Source: Streptomyces sp. SID12501
GTDB taxonomy: Bacteria; Actinomycetota; Actinomycetes; Streptomycetales; Streptomycetaceae
Direction of reading: 5' to 3'
DNA: 64,000 nucleotides
Assembly (NCBI RefSeq): GCF_010550245.1
Contig: NZ_JAAGLU010000039.1
Coordinates: forward strand, 47,519 to 111,518
Position numbers and translations under genes: made by a program. The notes beneath the pieces are model-generated. The model was not told the origin of the DNA, made no database searches, and worked only from the letters and a program-made list of their open reading frames with translations. This document shows, in pieces, positions 1 through 7,920 of the stretch. The stretch's first letter is position 1. Every line of letters begins with the position of its first letter.

Positions 1-834
1 TCAGCGTTGCTGGTTGGCGAGGCCGATGTAGTGCCCGAGGCGGTATTCGAAGTCGATGCCGGCCTGTTCGACGACGGCCTGCGTGCCTGCGGCCCGGGCG
101 AGGAAACCGGGGAGGGTGAGGGAGTGGGCGAACTCGCCGTACGCGGCGACCAGGTCCGCGTCCGGGGGCAGGGATGCCCGGTTGATCTGGGCTTTGGCCG
201 AGGCGAGTGAGGTGCGGTCGAACGAGGCGAGCCGGGCGGCGACGGTGCCGACGAAGGCGTCGAGTTCGCTGTCGGGGAGGGCGCGGGTAACCCAGCCCCA
301 ACGCTCGGCGGTGTCGGCGTCGTAGTCGTCGCTGGTGAGGATGGCTTCCAGGGCGCGGTCGCGTCCGATGGCCCGGGGAAGGCGTTCGCTGCCGCCACCG
401 CCGGGCAGCAGTCCGCTGCCGACCTCGGGCTGTCCGAAGATCGCCTTCTCACGGCTGGCGTAGCGCAGATCGAGGGCGAGGGCGAGCTCGTTCCCGCCGC
501 CACGGGTGCGTCCCCGGATGGCCGCGATGGTGACGTACGGCGCTTTGGAGAGTTCCAGGACCAGATTCGTCCAGGCCGGCACCGCGTCCGGGTCCTCGGA
601 GGCGGGGAAGTCGGCGGCGGCGGCCAGGTCGAAGTGGTTGTAGAAGAAGTCGGGGGTGGCGCTGTCGAACACCACGACCTGGATGTCCGGGTCGGTGGCC
701 AGTTCCTGGACGATCTCGATGAGGCGCAGGACGGTCTCGCCGGCGATGAGGTTGACGGGCGGGTTGGCGAAGGTGATCTTCGCGATCTGCGGTGAGGTGC
801 GCTCGTACTGGATGGTGCTCTGCTGCTCGCTCAT
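1..834 (-). CDS. enoyl-CoA hydratase/isomerase family protein
   Basis: A 277-residue crotonase-fold protein, last of a minus-strand run of four genes. Crotonases act on acyl-CoA thioesters (hydration, isomerisation or hydrolysis). The oxyanion-hole region reads RGGGNELALALDLRYAS in the middle of the chain, with a second glycine-rich turn GLLPGGGGSERLPR after it; both are typical of the family. I start at ATG 834 (MSEQQSTIQY) because GGAG stands 5-10 nt before it; the 16 extra upstream codons look non-coding. The stop codon is the first three bases of the window, so the gene is complete. The substrate is unknown. Its neighbours (hydrolase, quinone-reductase-like enzyme) suggest a small-molecule degradation operon. 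Confidence 0.88.
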   Translation of the reverse strand: MSEQQSTIQYERTSPQIAKITFANPPVNLIAGETVLRLIEIVQELATDPDIQVVVFDSATPDFFYNHFDLAAAADFPASEDPDAVPAWTNLVLELSKAPYVTIAAIRGRTRGGGNELALALDLRYASREKAIFGQPEVGSGLLPGGGGSERLPRAIGRDRALEAILTSDDYDADTAERWGWVTRALPDSELDAFVGTVAARLASFDRTSLASAKAQINRASLPPDADLVAAYGEFAHSLTLPGFLARAAGTQAVVEQAGIDFEYRLGHYIGLANQQR

Positions 835-954
835 GGCTGGCTCCAGATGGGTGGTGGGTAACAGATGGCGACGGGGGCGCAAGGAGGGCCAGGAAGCCGG
901 GGCGGTGGATCTGCCGAGCAGATCCGGCGGTCCCGCATTCCGTCTGCGCGCCGC

Positions 955-1761
955 TCACTCCTCGTAGTGCGGGAGGATGACGCCGTTCTTGACGTAGGTG
1001 AGGGCGGCGGTGACGTCGTAGGCGTGGATCGCGGACACCTGCGGTGCCAGCCGGCTGGACAGGTCACCGATCGCGTTGCCGGCAAAGAAGGCGTCCCGTG
1101 CCGCGGTGTCGGTGAACCCGAGGCTGACCGAGGCGTGGAAGCGCTGGTCCTGGGGGTTGTCGTGGGCGACGTGCGGGGTGTCCCAGAGCTTTTCGATCCA
1201 GGGCAGGAACGTCTGCGTGCGCAGTTCCTTCAGTACTCCGGTGCCGGCGAGCGCGGGGGCGAGCTGTTCGTTGACGAACTTCCGGAAGGCGCCGGCGCCG
1301 ACGCCGTCCCTGCGGCGAAGGTAGATGAGAGTGCGGGCGCCGACCGTCTCTCCGGGGCCTGCGACGTCGTACCACCGCGAGGAGTTCGGCGGGCCGGTGT
1401 AGAGCAGGGTGCGGCGGAACACGTTGATCTCGTCGGCGTAGGCCAGTTTTGTCTGTTTGCGCCCTTTCAGGGGTGCGAGCGCCGATTGGAAGGTGACTTC
1501 TGCGACGCCGTCGATCTTCCGGTCGGCGGGGATCGCGGTCTGGACCCCGTCGGTGGCCGGCCACCGGCCCGGGTTGTGCTCGGCAAGGTGGATCTGGCGG
1601 TACTCGTCCAGGCCCGGGGTGGCGGAGATGATCCCTGAGTGCGGGCCCTTCCAGTGGTCCATGCCCTTCTGGCGGGGCTGGTCGATGCGCACCCACAGCA
1701 GGATCGAGGAGGTGAGGGGCTTCTTCACTTCCCGGGGCGCGGCGGCCGGTGACGTGCTCAT
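955..1761 (-). CDS. EthD-like dimeric alpha/beta-barrel protein
   Basis: A 268-residue protein that appears to hold two ferredoxin-like halves (about residues 20-110 and 140-255), as in EthD-type stress/dimeric barrel proteins. Visible landmarks are ILLWVRIDQPRQKGMDHWKG in the first half and ARTLIYLRRRD...FVNEQLAPAL in the second. There is no signal peptide or membrane segment. AAAAGGG lies 8 nt before the ATG at 1761. It sits 31 nt downstream of the alpha/beta hydrolase stop on the same strand, so it is probably cotranscribed. EthD-like proteins are often accessory factors of oxygenase or polyketide-type systems. I infer the fold only; the function here is unknown. Confidence 0.75.
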   Translation of the reverse strand: MSTSPAAAPREVKKPLTSSILLWVRIDQPRQKGMDHWKGPHSGIISATPGLDEYRQIHLAEHNPGRWPATDGVQTAIPADRKIDGVAEVTFQSALAPLKGRKQTKLAYADEINVFRRTLLYTGPPNSSRWYDVAGPGETVGARTLIYLRRRDGVGAGAFRKFVNEQLAPALAGTGVLKELRTQTFLPWIEKLWDTPHVAHDNPQDQRFHASVSLGFTDTAARDAFFAGNAIGDLSSRLAPQVSAIHAYDVTAALTYVKNGVILPHYEE

Positions 1762-1792
1762 GGTGTTGCCCTTTTTCCTGGTCAGGTGGTGG

Positions 1793-2659
1793 TCACGGGG
1801 CGAGGAACTCGACCGCCACGGGGGCGAACTCCTGGTGGTACTGGAAGATGCCGCCGTGCCCGGAGTCGGGGTAGATGATCAGCTCGCTGCCCTTGATGCG
1901 CCGGTGCAGGTCCTCCGACAGGACCGAGGGCACCATGCGGTCGTTGTCGCCGTTGGCGATCAGGGTGGGCTGTGTGATCGTCGACAGGTTGTCGGGGGTG
2001 GAGCGTCCCCACTTCTTGATCGCCTTCAGCTGTGTCTGGAACGCCTTGGTCTTGATGTCCGCGTCGCGGTCGACGGTGCGCTCCTTGAGCCGGTTGACGA
2101 ACGCGCGTGCGGCGGGCTTGCCGGTGGCGTTGCGGTTGAAGAACAGGAACTCCTTGGGGTCCGAGCGGGTCAGGGTGGCGCGCAGGATGTCGTAGTAGGT
2201 GACTCCGGCGACCTTGTCCATGTCCTTGCCGCCCTTGGGCCCGGTGCCGGTGAGGACCAGCTTGCGGACGAGCTCGGGGTGCTTGACCACCAGGGCCTGG
2301 GCGACCATGCCGCCGAGGGAGAAGGAGAAGACGTCGATCTTGTCGAACCCGAGCGCCTTGATGAAGGTGTAGGCGTCGTCGGCCATCGCCTCGACGCTGT
2401 CGGGCACCTGGCCGGTGGACGCTCCGACACCGCGGTTGTCGAAGGCGATGACGTGACGGCCCTTCGCGATGGGGTCGATGATGCGGGGGTCCCAGTTGTC
2501 CAGGGTCGCGGCGAGGTGGACGAAGAAGACGACGGGGATGCCGCCCTTCGGTCCCAGCTCGCGGTAGGCGTAGGTGACGCCGCCGGCGTTGACGGTGCGG
2601 GCCGGGGCCTTCGCGTAGGAAGTGATGACGGCGTCGTTCGGGGTGCCTGTGCTGCTCAT
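1793..2659 (-). CDS. alpha/beta hydrolase
   Basis: A 288-residue alpha/beta-fold hydrolase. The nucleophile elbow is FSFSLGGMVAQ (Ser of S-L-G-G, near residue 110), an acid lies near NGDNDRMVP, and the catalytic His is in YPDSGHGGIFQ close to the C-terminus. The HLAATLDNWDPR stretch after strand beta3 fits haloperoxidase/esterase-like members. The start at ATG 2659 has a strong AGGAG 8 nt upstream. It closely resembles the hydrolase at 5392-6231 and the broken copy at 12807-13185, so the three look like paralogues. Natural substrate unknown; an ester or lactone is likely. It lies between the oxidoreductase and the EthD-like gene in one operon. Confidence 0.9.
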   Translation of the reverse strand: MSSTGTPNDAVITSYAKAPARTVNAGGVTYAYRELGPKGGIPVVFFVHLAATLDNWDPRIIDPIAKGRHVIAFDNRGVGASTGQVPDSVEAMADDAYTFIKALGFDKIDVFSFSLGGMVAQALVVKHPELVRKLVLTGTGPKGGKDMDKVAGVTYYDILRATLTRSDPKEFLFFNRNATGKPAARAFVNRLKERTVDRDADIKTKAFQTQLKAIKKWGRSTPDNLSTITQPTLIANGDNDRMVPSVLSEDLHRRIKGSELIIYPDSGHGGIFQYHQEFAPVAVEFLAP

Positions 2660-2735
2660 GACGAATTCTCCTTGCGTGTTCTGTGTCGCTGTGTGTTTTG
2701 TGTCGCCCGTCGCGGTTGCGGCGGGGTGAGCTGGG

Positions 2736-3731
2736 TCAGCTGTTGCCGATGACGGCCTTGCCGCGGATGCCGCCCTGGGACAGGGACTGCAGCGCCTGGG
2801 GGGTCTGGTCGAAGCCGACCACCTTGCCGACGACCGGGCGCACAACGCCCTGGTCGATGAGGGTGGTGATCTGGCGGAGCTGGTCGCCGCTGGCGCGCAT
2901 GAGCAGGAACTCGTACGTCACGCCGAGCTTCTTGGCCTGCCTGCGGATCTTGCCGCTCAGGCCTGTGACCGCGAGGCGTAGCAGCGGGTTCAGGCCGGCC
3001 TCGCGGGCGAACGCGGGGTCCGGGGGCCCGGCGATCCCGATGGCTTTGCCGCCGGGCTTGAGGACCCGCAGGGACTTCTCGAGGGTCTCCCCACCGATGC
3101 TGTCCAGCACCAGGTCGTAGCCGGTCAGGAGCTGTTCGAAGTCCTGGGTGCGGTAATCGATCACCGTGTCCGCGCCGAGCGCGCGCACGAAGTCCGCGTT
3201 GGAACCGCTGGCGGTGGTGGCGACGTTCGCACCGAGGTGCGCGGCGAGCTGGATCGCGATCGAACCGACCCCGCCCGCGCCGGCGTGGATGAGAACCTTC
3301 TGCCCGGGCCGCGCCTTCCCGCGCTCCACCAGCGCCTGCCACGCCGTGAGCGCCGCCAGCGGCAGTGAGCCGGCCTCTTCCATGCTGACCGAGGCAGGTT
3401 TGAGCGCCAGGTCGTCTTCTGCGACGGCGATGCGTTCGGCGAAGGTGCCGATGCGGTTCTGGTGGGGCCGGGCGTAGACCTCGTCGCCGGGCTTGAAGCC
3501 GCGAACCGCCGTCCCGACGCTGATGACGGTGCCCGCGACGTCGTTGCCCAGGATCAGCGGCAGCTTGTAGGGCAGGATCTGCTTGAACTCACCGGCGCGG
3601 ATCTTCTCATCCAGCGGGTTGAGCCCGGCGGCCTGAACCCGCACCAGCACGTCGTGCTCCCCCACGGTGGGCTCGGGGACGTCCGCCTCCTGCAGCGGCT
3701 CCTTGTACTTGGTGACGACGAACGCTCTCAT
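2736..3731 (-). CDS. zinc-independent MDR-type NADPH:quinone oxidoreductase
   Basis: A 331-residue medium-chain dehydrogenase/reductase of the quinone oxidoreductase type. The N-terminal GroES-like domain includes VQAAGLNPLDEKIRAGEF, and the NADPH-binding Rossmann motif is HAGAGGVGSIAIQLA near residue 150. The structural and catalytic zinc cysteines of alcohol dehydrogenases are absent. It ends in GKAVIGNS, a common terminus for this group. AGGAG precedes ATG 3731 by about 10 nt. It is the first gene of the minus-strand run and is divergent from the TetR gene at 3880, so it is the likely direct target of that regulator. Expected to reduce quinones or activated alkenes in the cytoplasm. Confidence 0.9.
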   Translation of the reverse strand: MRAFVVTKYKEPLQEADVPEPTVGEHDVLVRVQAAGLNPLDEKIRAGEFKQILPYKLPLILGNDVAGTVISVGTAVRGFKPGDEVYARPHQNRIGTFAERIAVAEDDLALKPASVSMEEAGSLPLAALTAWQALVERGKARPGQKVLIHAGAGGVGSIAIQLAAHLGANVATTASGSNADFVRALGADTVIDYRTQDFEQLLTGYDLVLDSIGGETLEKSLRVLKPGGKAIGIAGPPDPAFAREAGLNPLLRLAVTGLSGKIRRQAKKLGVTYEFLLMRASGDQLRQITTLIDQGVVRPVVGKVVGFDQTPQALQSLSQGGIRGKAVIGNS

Positions 3732-3879
3732 GGGGCGCCACTCCTAAAATTTGTCTTATTTATCCATGTTTGCGATGAGATCAGCCAACCCGGTGCGGCA
3801 TCCGGGTCTCGCCCCGACCGATCGACCCGAGTACACTCAACTATGAATGCACTCAGAATTATTGTCAAGGGAGGTCCCC
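3732..3879. promoter_or_regulatory. divergent promoter/operator region between MDR and TetR genes
   Basis: This is a 148-bp divergent intergenic region. An AT-rich patch around 3746-3767 is the most promoter-like DNA for the oxidoreductase. TGAATGCACTCA at 3844-3855 is an imperfect 12-bp palindrome, and ACTCA recurs just upstream at 3836-3840, so this is a plausible TetR operator. The regulator's own AAGGGAGGT sits just before its ATG. Confidence 0.45.
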
Positions 3880-4503
3880 ATGGGACGCGGCCACATGCCG
3901 ATCGGGCGCCGCGAGCTGGCCAAACAGGCCAAGCGCGAGCGCATCATGACCGCAGCCCGCGACCTGTTCGCCGAACACGGCGTCAGCGGGGTCACGACGC
4001 AGCAGATCGCCCGCCGGGCCGATGTCGCGATCGGGACGCTCTACCTGTACGCGTCCACGAAGGCCGAGTTGCTGATCATGGTGCAGAACGAGAAGTTCGC
4101 CGCCGCCCTCGACGTCGGCCTCGCCGCCGCGAACGCCACCGTCGGACAGGGCACGCTGGAGCCGGTCATCGCTCTCATCCGTCCCGTGATGGAGTGCCTG
4201 AGAGAGCACATCGAGAACGGCCGCACATACCTGCACGAACTCGTCTTCGGCGACCCGGCCGAGCCCTACCGGCAGGCGGGTCTCACCCTTGCCGGCCACC
4301 TCGAGGACGGCATCACCGGCCTACTCGTCCGCAACGAGTACATCGGCGCCGCCGACGCGGCGACGCTGGCGCGGGTGATCACCGCGATCATCCACATCAG
4401 CACCACCGCCACCCTGTACCTGCACCGCAGCGACGAAGCCGTCCTCGCCGACATCCGCGACCAGATCCACGCCACCCTGACGCCCCACCACCGCGCCGCA
4501 TGA
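3880..4503 (+). CDS. TetR/AcrR family transcriptional regulator
   Basis: A 207-residue one-component regulator. The N-terminal helix-turn-helix spans about residues 15-62 (RERIMTAARDLFAEHGVSGV, then TTQQIARRADVAIGTLYLY), the TetR-N signature. The ligand-binding C-terminal domain is poorly conserved, as usual. I prefer ATG 3880 to an upstream ATG at 3847 because AAGGGAGGT lies 5-6 nt before 3880 and the upstream codons cross the probable operator. Divergent from the four-gene minus-strand run, it probably represses that operon and itself. The inducer is unknown. Confidence 0.88.
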   Translation: MGRGHMPIGRRELAKQAKRERIMTAARDLFAEHGVSGVTTQQIARRADVAIGTLYLYASTKAELLIMVQNEKFAAALDVGLAAANATVGQGTLEPVIALIRPVMECLREHIENGRTYLHELVFGDPAEPYRQAGLTLAGHLEDGITGLLVRNEYIGAADAATLARVITAIIHISTTATLYLHRSDEAVLADIRDQIHATLTPHHRAA

Positions 4504-4553
4504 CCACTCGCTCCACGAGCCAACCATCGAGCACTCGGGAAAGGGGGCACGTC

Positions 4554-4642
4554 ATGAGCACGCACTACGACGTCATCATCCTCGGCGCCGGAACAGCGAG
4601 TACGTCACCGCGATCCGCGCCGCGCAACTCGGCAAGACCACT
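4554..4642 (+). pseudogene. remnant of dihydrolipoamide dehydrogenase (lpd) N-terminus
   Basis: AGGG-type ribosome binding site and ATG at 4554 open MSTHYDVIILGAG, the exact style of an FAD-binding lipoamide dehydrogenase N-terminus. A net 4-nt loss then shifts frame, after which YVTAIRAAQLGKTT is readable from 4601. An intact enzyme would have PGGY at the break. The sequence is cut off where the convergent TetR gene (stop at 4652) begins. Only about 30 of roughly 460 codons survive, so this is a non-functional scar of an insertion, deletion or rearrangement. Confidence 0.8.
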
Positions 4643-4651
4643 TGGCTGCGG

Positions 4652-5260
4652 TCAGGCTTCCGGGCCCCCCGCCTCCGACCCGTCGACGTTGCCGAGTGTC
4701 AGTGACGCGAGAATCTCCTCGCGGCAGACATCGAGGATTTCGTCTGCCAGCGGAGAACCGTCCGGGCATGCGCGCGACAGCATGATCGCGCCGACCGAGT
4801 GGGCGAGCATGTCGATCACCATGGTGCGGGTCGCGCGCTGGTCCGCATCCCCCGGCGTATCACTCTGAGCCTGGAGGGCCGTCAGCAGGTTCTCGATCCC
4901 GGCTGCGAACTCTGTTTTGATGTCCGCCGGCTGGCGTGCGGCGTCGCCACTGAGGGCCGCGATGGTGCAGCCGTCACCGCGCCCGTCGCGATGCTCCCGG
5001 GAGACGTAGAGCTCGACGAACTCGGCGGGGTCCCGGCCTTCCGCCCGCGCCGCGGTCTGTGAGAGCCCGCTCGCGGACGCCTCGGCCATCAGGTCGGCCT
5101 TGGAGCGGAAGTGCTTGTAGAACCCGCCATGGGTAAACCCGGCGGCCGCCATCAGCTCTGCCACGCCGACACCGTCATAGCCGCGCTCACGGAACAGCCT
5201 GGAGGCTGTCGCGACGATGTGGGCCCGGTTCTGCTCCGCCTGCGCCTTGGTGACCCGCAT
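4652..5260 (-). CDS. TetR/AcrR family transcriptional regulator
   Basis: A 202-residue TetR-type regulator. The HTH region is at residues 10-55 (NRAHIVATASRLFRERGYDG and VAELMAAAGFTHGGFYKHF). The C-terminal domain carries LYVSREHRDGRGDGCTIAAL, a pattern shared with the TetR at 11882 (LSPEHRDHPGDGC), so the two belong to one subfamily. It is divergent from the hydrolase at 5392, and the intergenic region carries a perfect 16-bp palindrome over the putative promoter. The gene's 3' end abuts the lpd scar. Probably represses itself and the hydrolase. Confidence 0.88.
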   Translation of the reverse strand: MRVTKAQAEQNRAHIVATASRLFRERGYDGVGVAELMAAAGFTHGGFYKHFRSKADLMAEASASGLSQTAARAEGRDPAEFVELYVSREHRDGRGDGCTIAALSGDAARQPADIKTEFAAGIENLLTALQAQSDTPGDADQRATRTMVIDMLAHSVGAIMLSRACPDGSPLADEILDVCREEILASLTLGNVDGSEAGGPEA

Positions 5261-5308
5261 GTCCAGCCGTCCCTTCCTCGGTCGATGCTCGACGGTTCAG
5301 CATACATA

Positions 5309-5358
5309 GATGTCGATCGACATCAAAAGGGTTGACTTTTTAGATGATGACCGTCATC
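5309..5358. promoter_or_regulatory. palindromic TetR operators over a promoter
   Basis: GATGTCGATCGACATC at 5309-5324 is a perfect 16-bp palindrome. GATGACCGTCATC at 5346-5358 is a second palindrome with one central base, sharing the GATG...CATC ends. TTGACT at 5332-5337 lies between them and is a good -35 for the hydrolase at 5392. A repressor bound at either site would block that promoter. The likely protein is the TetR encoded at 4652-5260. Confidence 0.65.
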
Positions 5359-5391
5359 GTATTGCTCATCCCCTCCAGAAAGGCTCAGGCC

Positions 5392-6231
5392 ATGAGTGAC
5401 ACACATGTGACCGCACCGACTCAGTACATCGAGGTCGACGGCGACCGATTCGCCTACCGCCGCTGGGGCAAGCCTTCCGGCGTCCCGATCTTCCTGATCC
5501 AGCACTTCCGCGGGGGAATGGACAACTGGGACCCGCTGCTCACCGACGGCCTGGCCGAAGGTCGTGAGGTCATCCTGTTCAACGGGCGCGGCGTCGCCTC
5601 GTCATCGGGCACGCCGCGTAACCGGATGGAGGACATGGCCGACGACATCGCCGCGGTCATCCGCGCACTGGGGCTGGAGCAGGTCGACCTGCTCGGCTTC
5701 TCGCTCGGCGGTTTCCAGGCCCAGGAGGTCACGCTGCGCCACCCCCAGCTGGTACGCAAGCTCCTCCTGCTCGGCACCGGCCTCCGAGGCGGGGACCCGA
5801 CAAGTGACCCCCAGGTGCCTCAGTACGCCCTGAACCCGGTCCCCACCCTGGAGGACTTCCTCTTCCTGTTCTTCGGCCGCTCGGAAGCCGCGAAGCAAGC
5901 GGGCAAGGCCTTCTGGGAGCGCCGCCACCAGCGGGCCGACCAGGACCCGCCGAGCTCGCCCGCGGTCGCACAGGCGCAGTTCGAAGCGACCATGGCCTAC
6001 GCGGAACCGCTGCCGGGCGAGAACCCCTACGCCCACCTGAACGCGATCACCCAGCCGACGCTGGTCCTCAACGGCGAGAACGACGTGATGATCGCCTCGA
6101 TCAACTCCTGGCACCTCGCCCAGAACATCCCCGACGCGCAACTGCTGATCTACCCCGATGCCGGGCATGGAGCACAGTTCCAGAACCCCGAGCGCTTCCT
6201 GAAGCACGCCATTCAGTTCCTCGAGGAGTAG
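5392..6231 (+). CDS. alpha/beta hydrolase
   Basis: A 279-residue cytoplasmic alpha/beta hydrolase and apparent paralogue of the one at 1793-2659. Nucleophile elbow LGFSLGGFQAQ (Ser near residue 106), acid near LNGENDVMIAS, and catalytic His in YPDAGHGAQFQ. The segment after beta3 is HFRGGMDNWDPL. ATG 5392 is chosen because AGAAAGG is 8 nt upstream; 16 upstream in-frame codons overlap the operator. Divergent from a TetR gene and preceded by two palindromes, so likely inducible by its substrate or a related compound. A hairpin at 6385-6414 may terminate the transcript. Confidence 0.9.
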   Translation: MSDTHVTAPTQYIEVDGDRFAYRRWGKPSGVPIFLIQHFRGGMDNWDPLLTDGLAEGREVILFNGRGVASSSGTPRNRMEDMADDIAAVIRALGLEQVDLLGFSLGGFQAQEVTLRHPQLVRKLLLLGTGLRGGDPTSDPQVPQYALNPVPTLEDFLFLFFGRSEAAKQAGKAFWERRHQRADQDPPSSPAVAQAQFEATMAYAEPLPGENPYAHLNAITQPTLVLNGENDVMIASINSWHLAQNIPDAQLLIYPDAGHGAQFQNPERFLKHAIQFLEE

Positions 6232-6384
6232 CACTCGTGCAGTCGCTGATGCCTGGTGCGCAATGACGGCCCAGCCCAACGGGTCCCAGGACTGCGACAA
6301 GCGCGCCTTCTCATCCATGAAGTCATTTGCGCCTCCACGGTCGCAGACACAGGACAGTCCGGCGGTCGGATCGCCGCTAATCCC

Positions 6385-6414
6385 GTCGGCCTGCCAGTTG
6401 CCCGGCAAGCCGAC
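6385..6414 (+). terminator. hairpin downstream of alpha/beta hydrolase
   Basis: GTCGGCCTGCC at 6385-6395 pairs with GGCAAGCCGAC at 6404-6414 (one mismatch in 11) around an 8-nt loop. It lies about 150 nt after the hydrolase stop. There is no T-run, as is usual in Streptomyces terminators. Confidence 0.4.
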
Positions 6415-6718
6415 AGGCCTACCGGTACGGCCGGCCGAGGCGGGCAAGCCCGCGCGATGCAGGCCGGGCGCAGTGGCGCCCGGCGGTCGCGCCCGCACCC
6501 ACCGCCACGCGACCGCCCCGAAGCCAAGCCTGGACGCGGCGGCAGAATCCCCGGATCGCCGGCGCGGACGCCGCCCACAGGCGCGTCGCACGCACTCGCC
6601 CCACCGGCCCCCGGGCGGTCCGGCCCACAGGTCGCGACCCGCCCGGCAGGCGCCCTGAAGGATCCATGCCCGATGCCCCGTCATGGGCTCCGCGCATCCA
6701 TCAGGTGACTCCGACCTT

Positions 6719-6742
6719 CTGAGTTTACTTTCTTATACTCAG
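6719..6742. promoter_or_regulatory. inverted repeat upstream of esterase gene
   Basis: CTGAGTTTA (6719-6727) and TATACTCAG (6734-6742) are 9-bp arms matching at 8 of 9 positions around a 6-bp centre. The AT-rich block stands out from its surroundings and lies about 80 bp before the ATG at 6824. A dimeric repressor or activator site is likely. No regulator gene is adjacent, so the protein may be one of the nearby TetR products. Confidence 0.5.
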
Positions 6743-6823
6743 CCACTAGCGTCATGACCAGTACCTCGACCCGCCCGCCGCGGGGGAACGCGGCACGGCA
6801 CCCGCCCGACAAGGAGCAGCACC

Positions 6824-7735
6824 ATGGGAGTAAGCCCAGAGGCACACGAGTTCGCGGAGTTCCTCGCGAGCGTGAGCGCGAAGTCGTCGACACCCGGCCT
6901 CGACCTGGCCGTCATCCGCGACATCGTCGACTCGAACCACAAGGCGTCGACCGAGCCGGAAGGCGTCACGTACGCCGAGGTGGATGCGGGCGGCGTCCCC
7001 GCTCTGTGGGCCATCCCCGAGGGCGCCGACCCCGACAAGGCGCTGCTCCACTTCCACTTCGGCGGATCCGTCACCGCCTCCATGCACTCGGACCGCAAGG
7101 CCGCCGGCCACATCGCCAAGGCCGCCGGCGCCCGCTCGCTCGTCGTGGACTTCCGCCTGGCACCCGAACACCCCTACCCCGCGCAGCTCGACGATGCCGA
7201 GACGGCCTACCGCTGGCTGCTCTCGCAGGGCTACGAGCCGCGGAACATCGGCAGCACGGGCCACTCGATCGGCGGCACCCTCGCGGTGATGCTCCCGCTG
7301 CGCCTGCTCGCGAAGGGGGAGGCAACCCCGGGCGCGATCGTCAGCGTCTCACCGTGGACCGACCTCACCATCCAGAACGCGTCGGTGGACGAGAACGAAG
7401 ACAACGACAAGATGCTCAGCAGGAACACCCTCGAACTCTTCCGAGGAGCCTGGCTGCAGGACCCCTCGGTGGACTTCGCCGACCCCTCGATCAGCATCGC
7501 GAACGCCGATCTGACCGGCCTGCCGCCCACGACCGTCCACTACGGCGAGTACGAGACCCTCGCCGACGACGGCGCCGAACTCGGCCGCCGCCTCGCGGAC
7601 TTCAAGGTCACCTCCGAGGTGCACCCGCTGCCCGAAGGGCAGCACTCGTTCGTCCTGGGCGCCGGGCGCGTACCCGAGGTGGACCAGGCGATCCAGCAGA
7701 TGGGTCAGTGGCTGCGCAAGCACCTCGGCACGTGA
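6824..7735 (+). CDS. HSL-family alpha/beta hydrolase (acetyl esterase/lactonase-like)
   Basis: A 303-residue hydrolase of the hormone-sensitive-lipase family. The oxyanion motif is HFHFGGSV (HFGG rather than the usual HGGG), followed by the family's DFRLAPEHPYPAQLDD signature. The nucleophile is in TGHSIGGTLA (near residue 149), the acid near HYGEYETLADD and the His in EGQHSFVLG. AAGGAG lies 7 nt before ATG 6824. Members hydrolyse short esters or lactones, including steps of cyclic-ketone degradation after Baeyer-Villiger oxidation. It precedes a propionyl-CoA synthetase-type gene on the same strand, but the 185-bp gap leaves cotranscription uncertain. Confidence 0.9.
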   Translation: MGVSPEAHEFAEFLASVSAKSSTPGLDLAVIRDIVDSNHKASTEPEGVTYAEVDAGGVPALWAIPEGADPDKALLHFHFGGSVTASMHSDRKAAGHIAKAAGARSLVVDFRLAPEHPYPAQLDDAETAYRWLLSQGYEPRNIGSTGHSIGGTLAVMLPLRLLAKGEATPGAIVSVSPWTDLTIQNASVDENEDNDKMLSRNTLELFRGAWLQDPSVDFADPSISIANADLTGLPPTTVHYGEYETLADDGAELGRRLADFKVTSEVHPLPEGQHSFVLGAGRVPEVDQAIQQMGQWLRKHLGT

Positions 7736-7920
7736 GCAGAAGCGGCACCTGACGACGGTCCTGTCGACGGCCGGGCCGCCGCACCACCGCCATGCCGGCG
7801 ACCGGTCCGCCGGTCTCCGGCATCCTGCTCGACCATGCCCGCCGGCATGCGGTACATGTGTCCGACACCGTTCCGCACGCAGCCCCACCACCGTCCCTCG
7901 ATGCCACAAAGGAGTGCGCG

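Larger units (their letters stand above)
6232..6823. other. 592-bp intergenic stretch without a supportable gene
   Basis: Open frames exist on both strands, but their residue content (Arg/Pro/Ala runs) is that of random high-GC DNA and none has a convincing ribosome binding site. The recognisable items are a hairpin at 6385-6414 and an inverted repeat at 6719-6742 near the next gene. Confidence 0.6.

Noticed and set aside
6256..6708. Overlapping open frames on both strands in the 592-bp gap after the second hydrolase
   Set aside because: Composition is random high-GC and no frame has both a ribosome binding site and any familiar motif.
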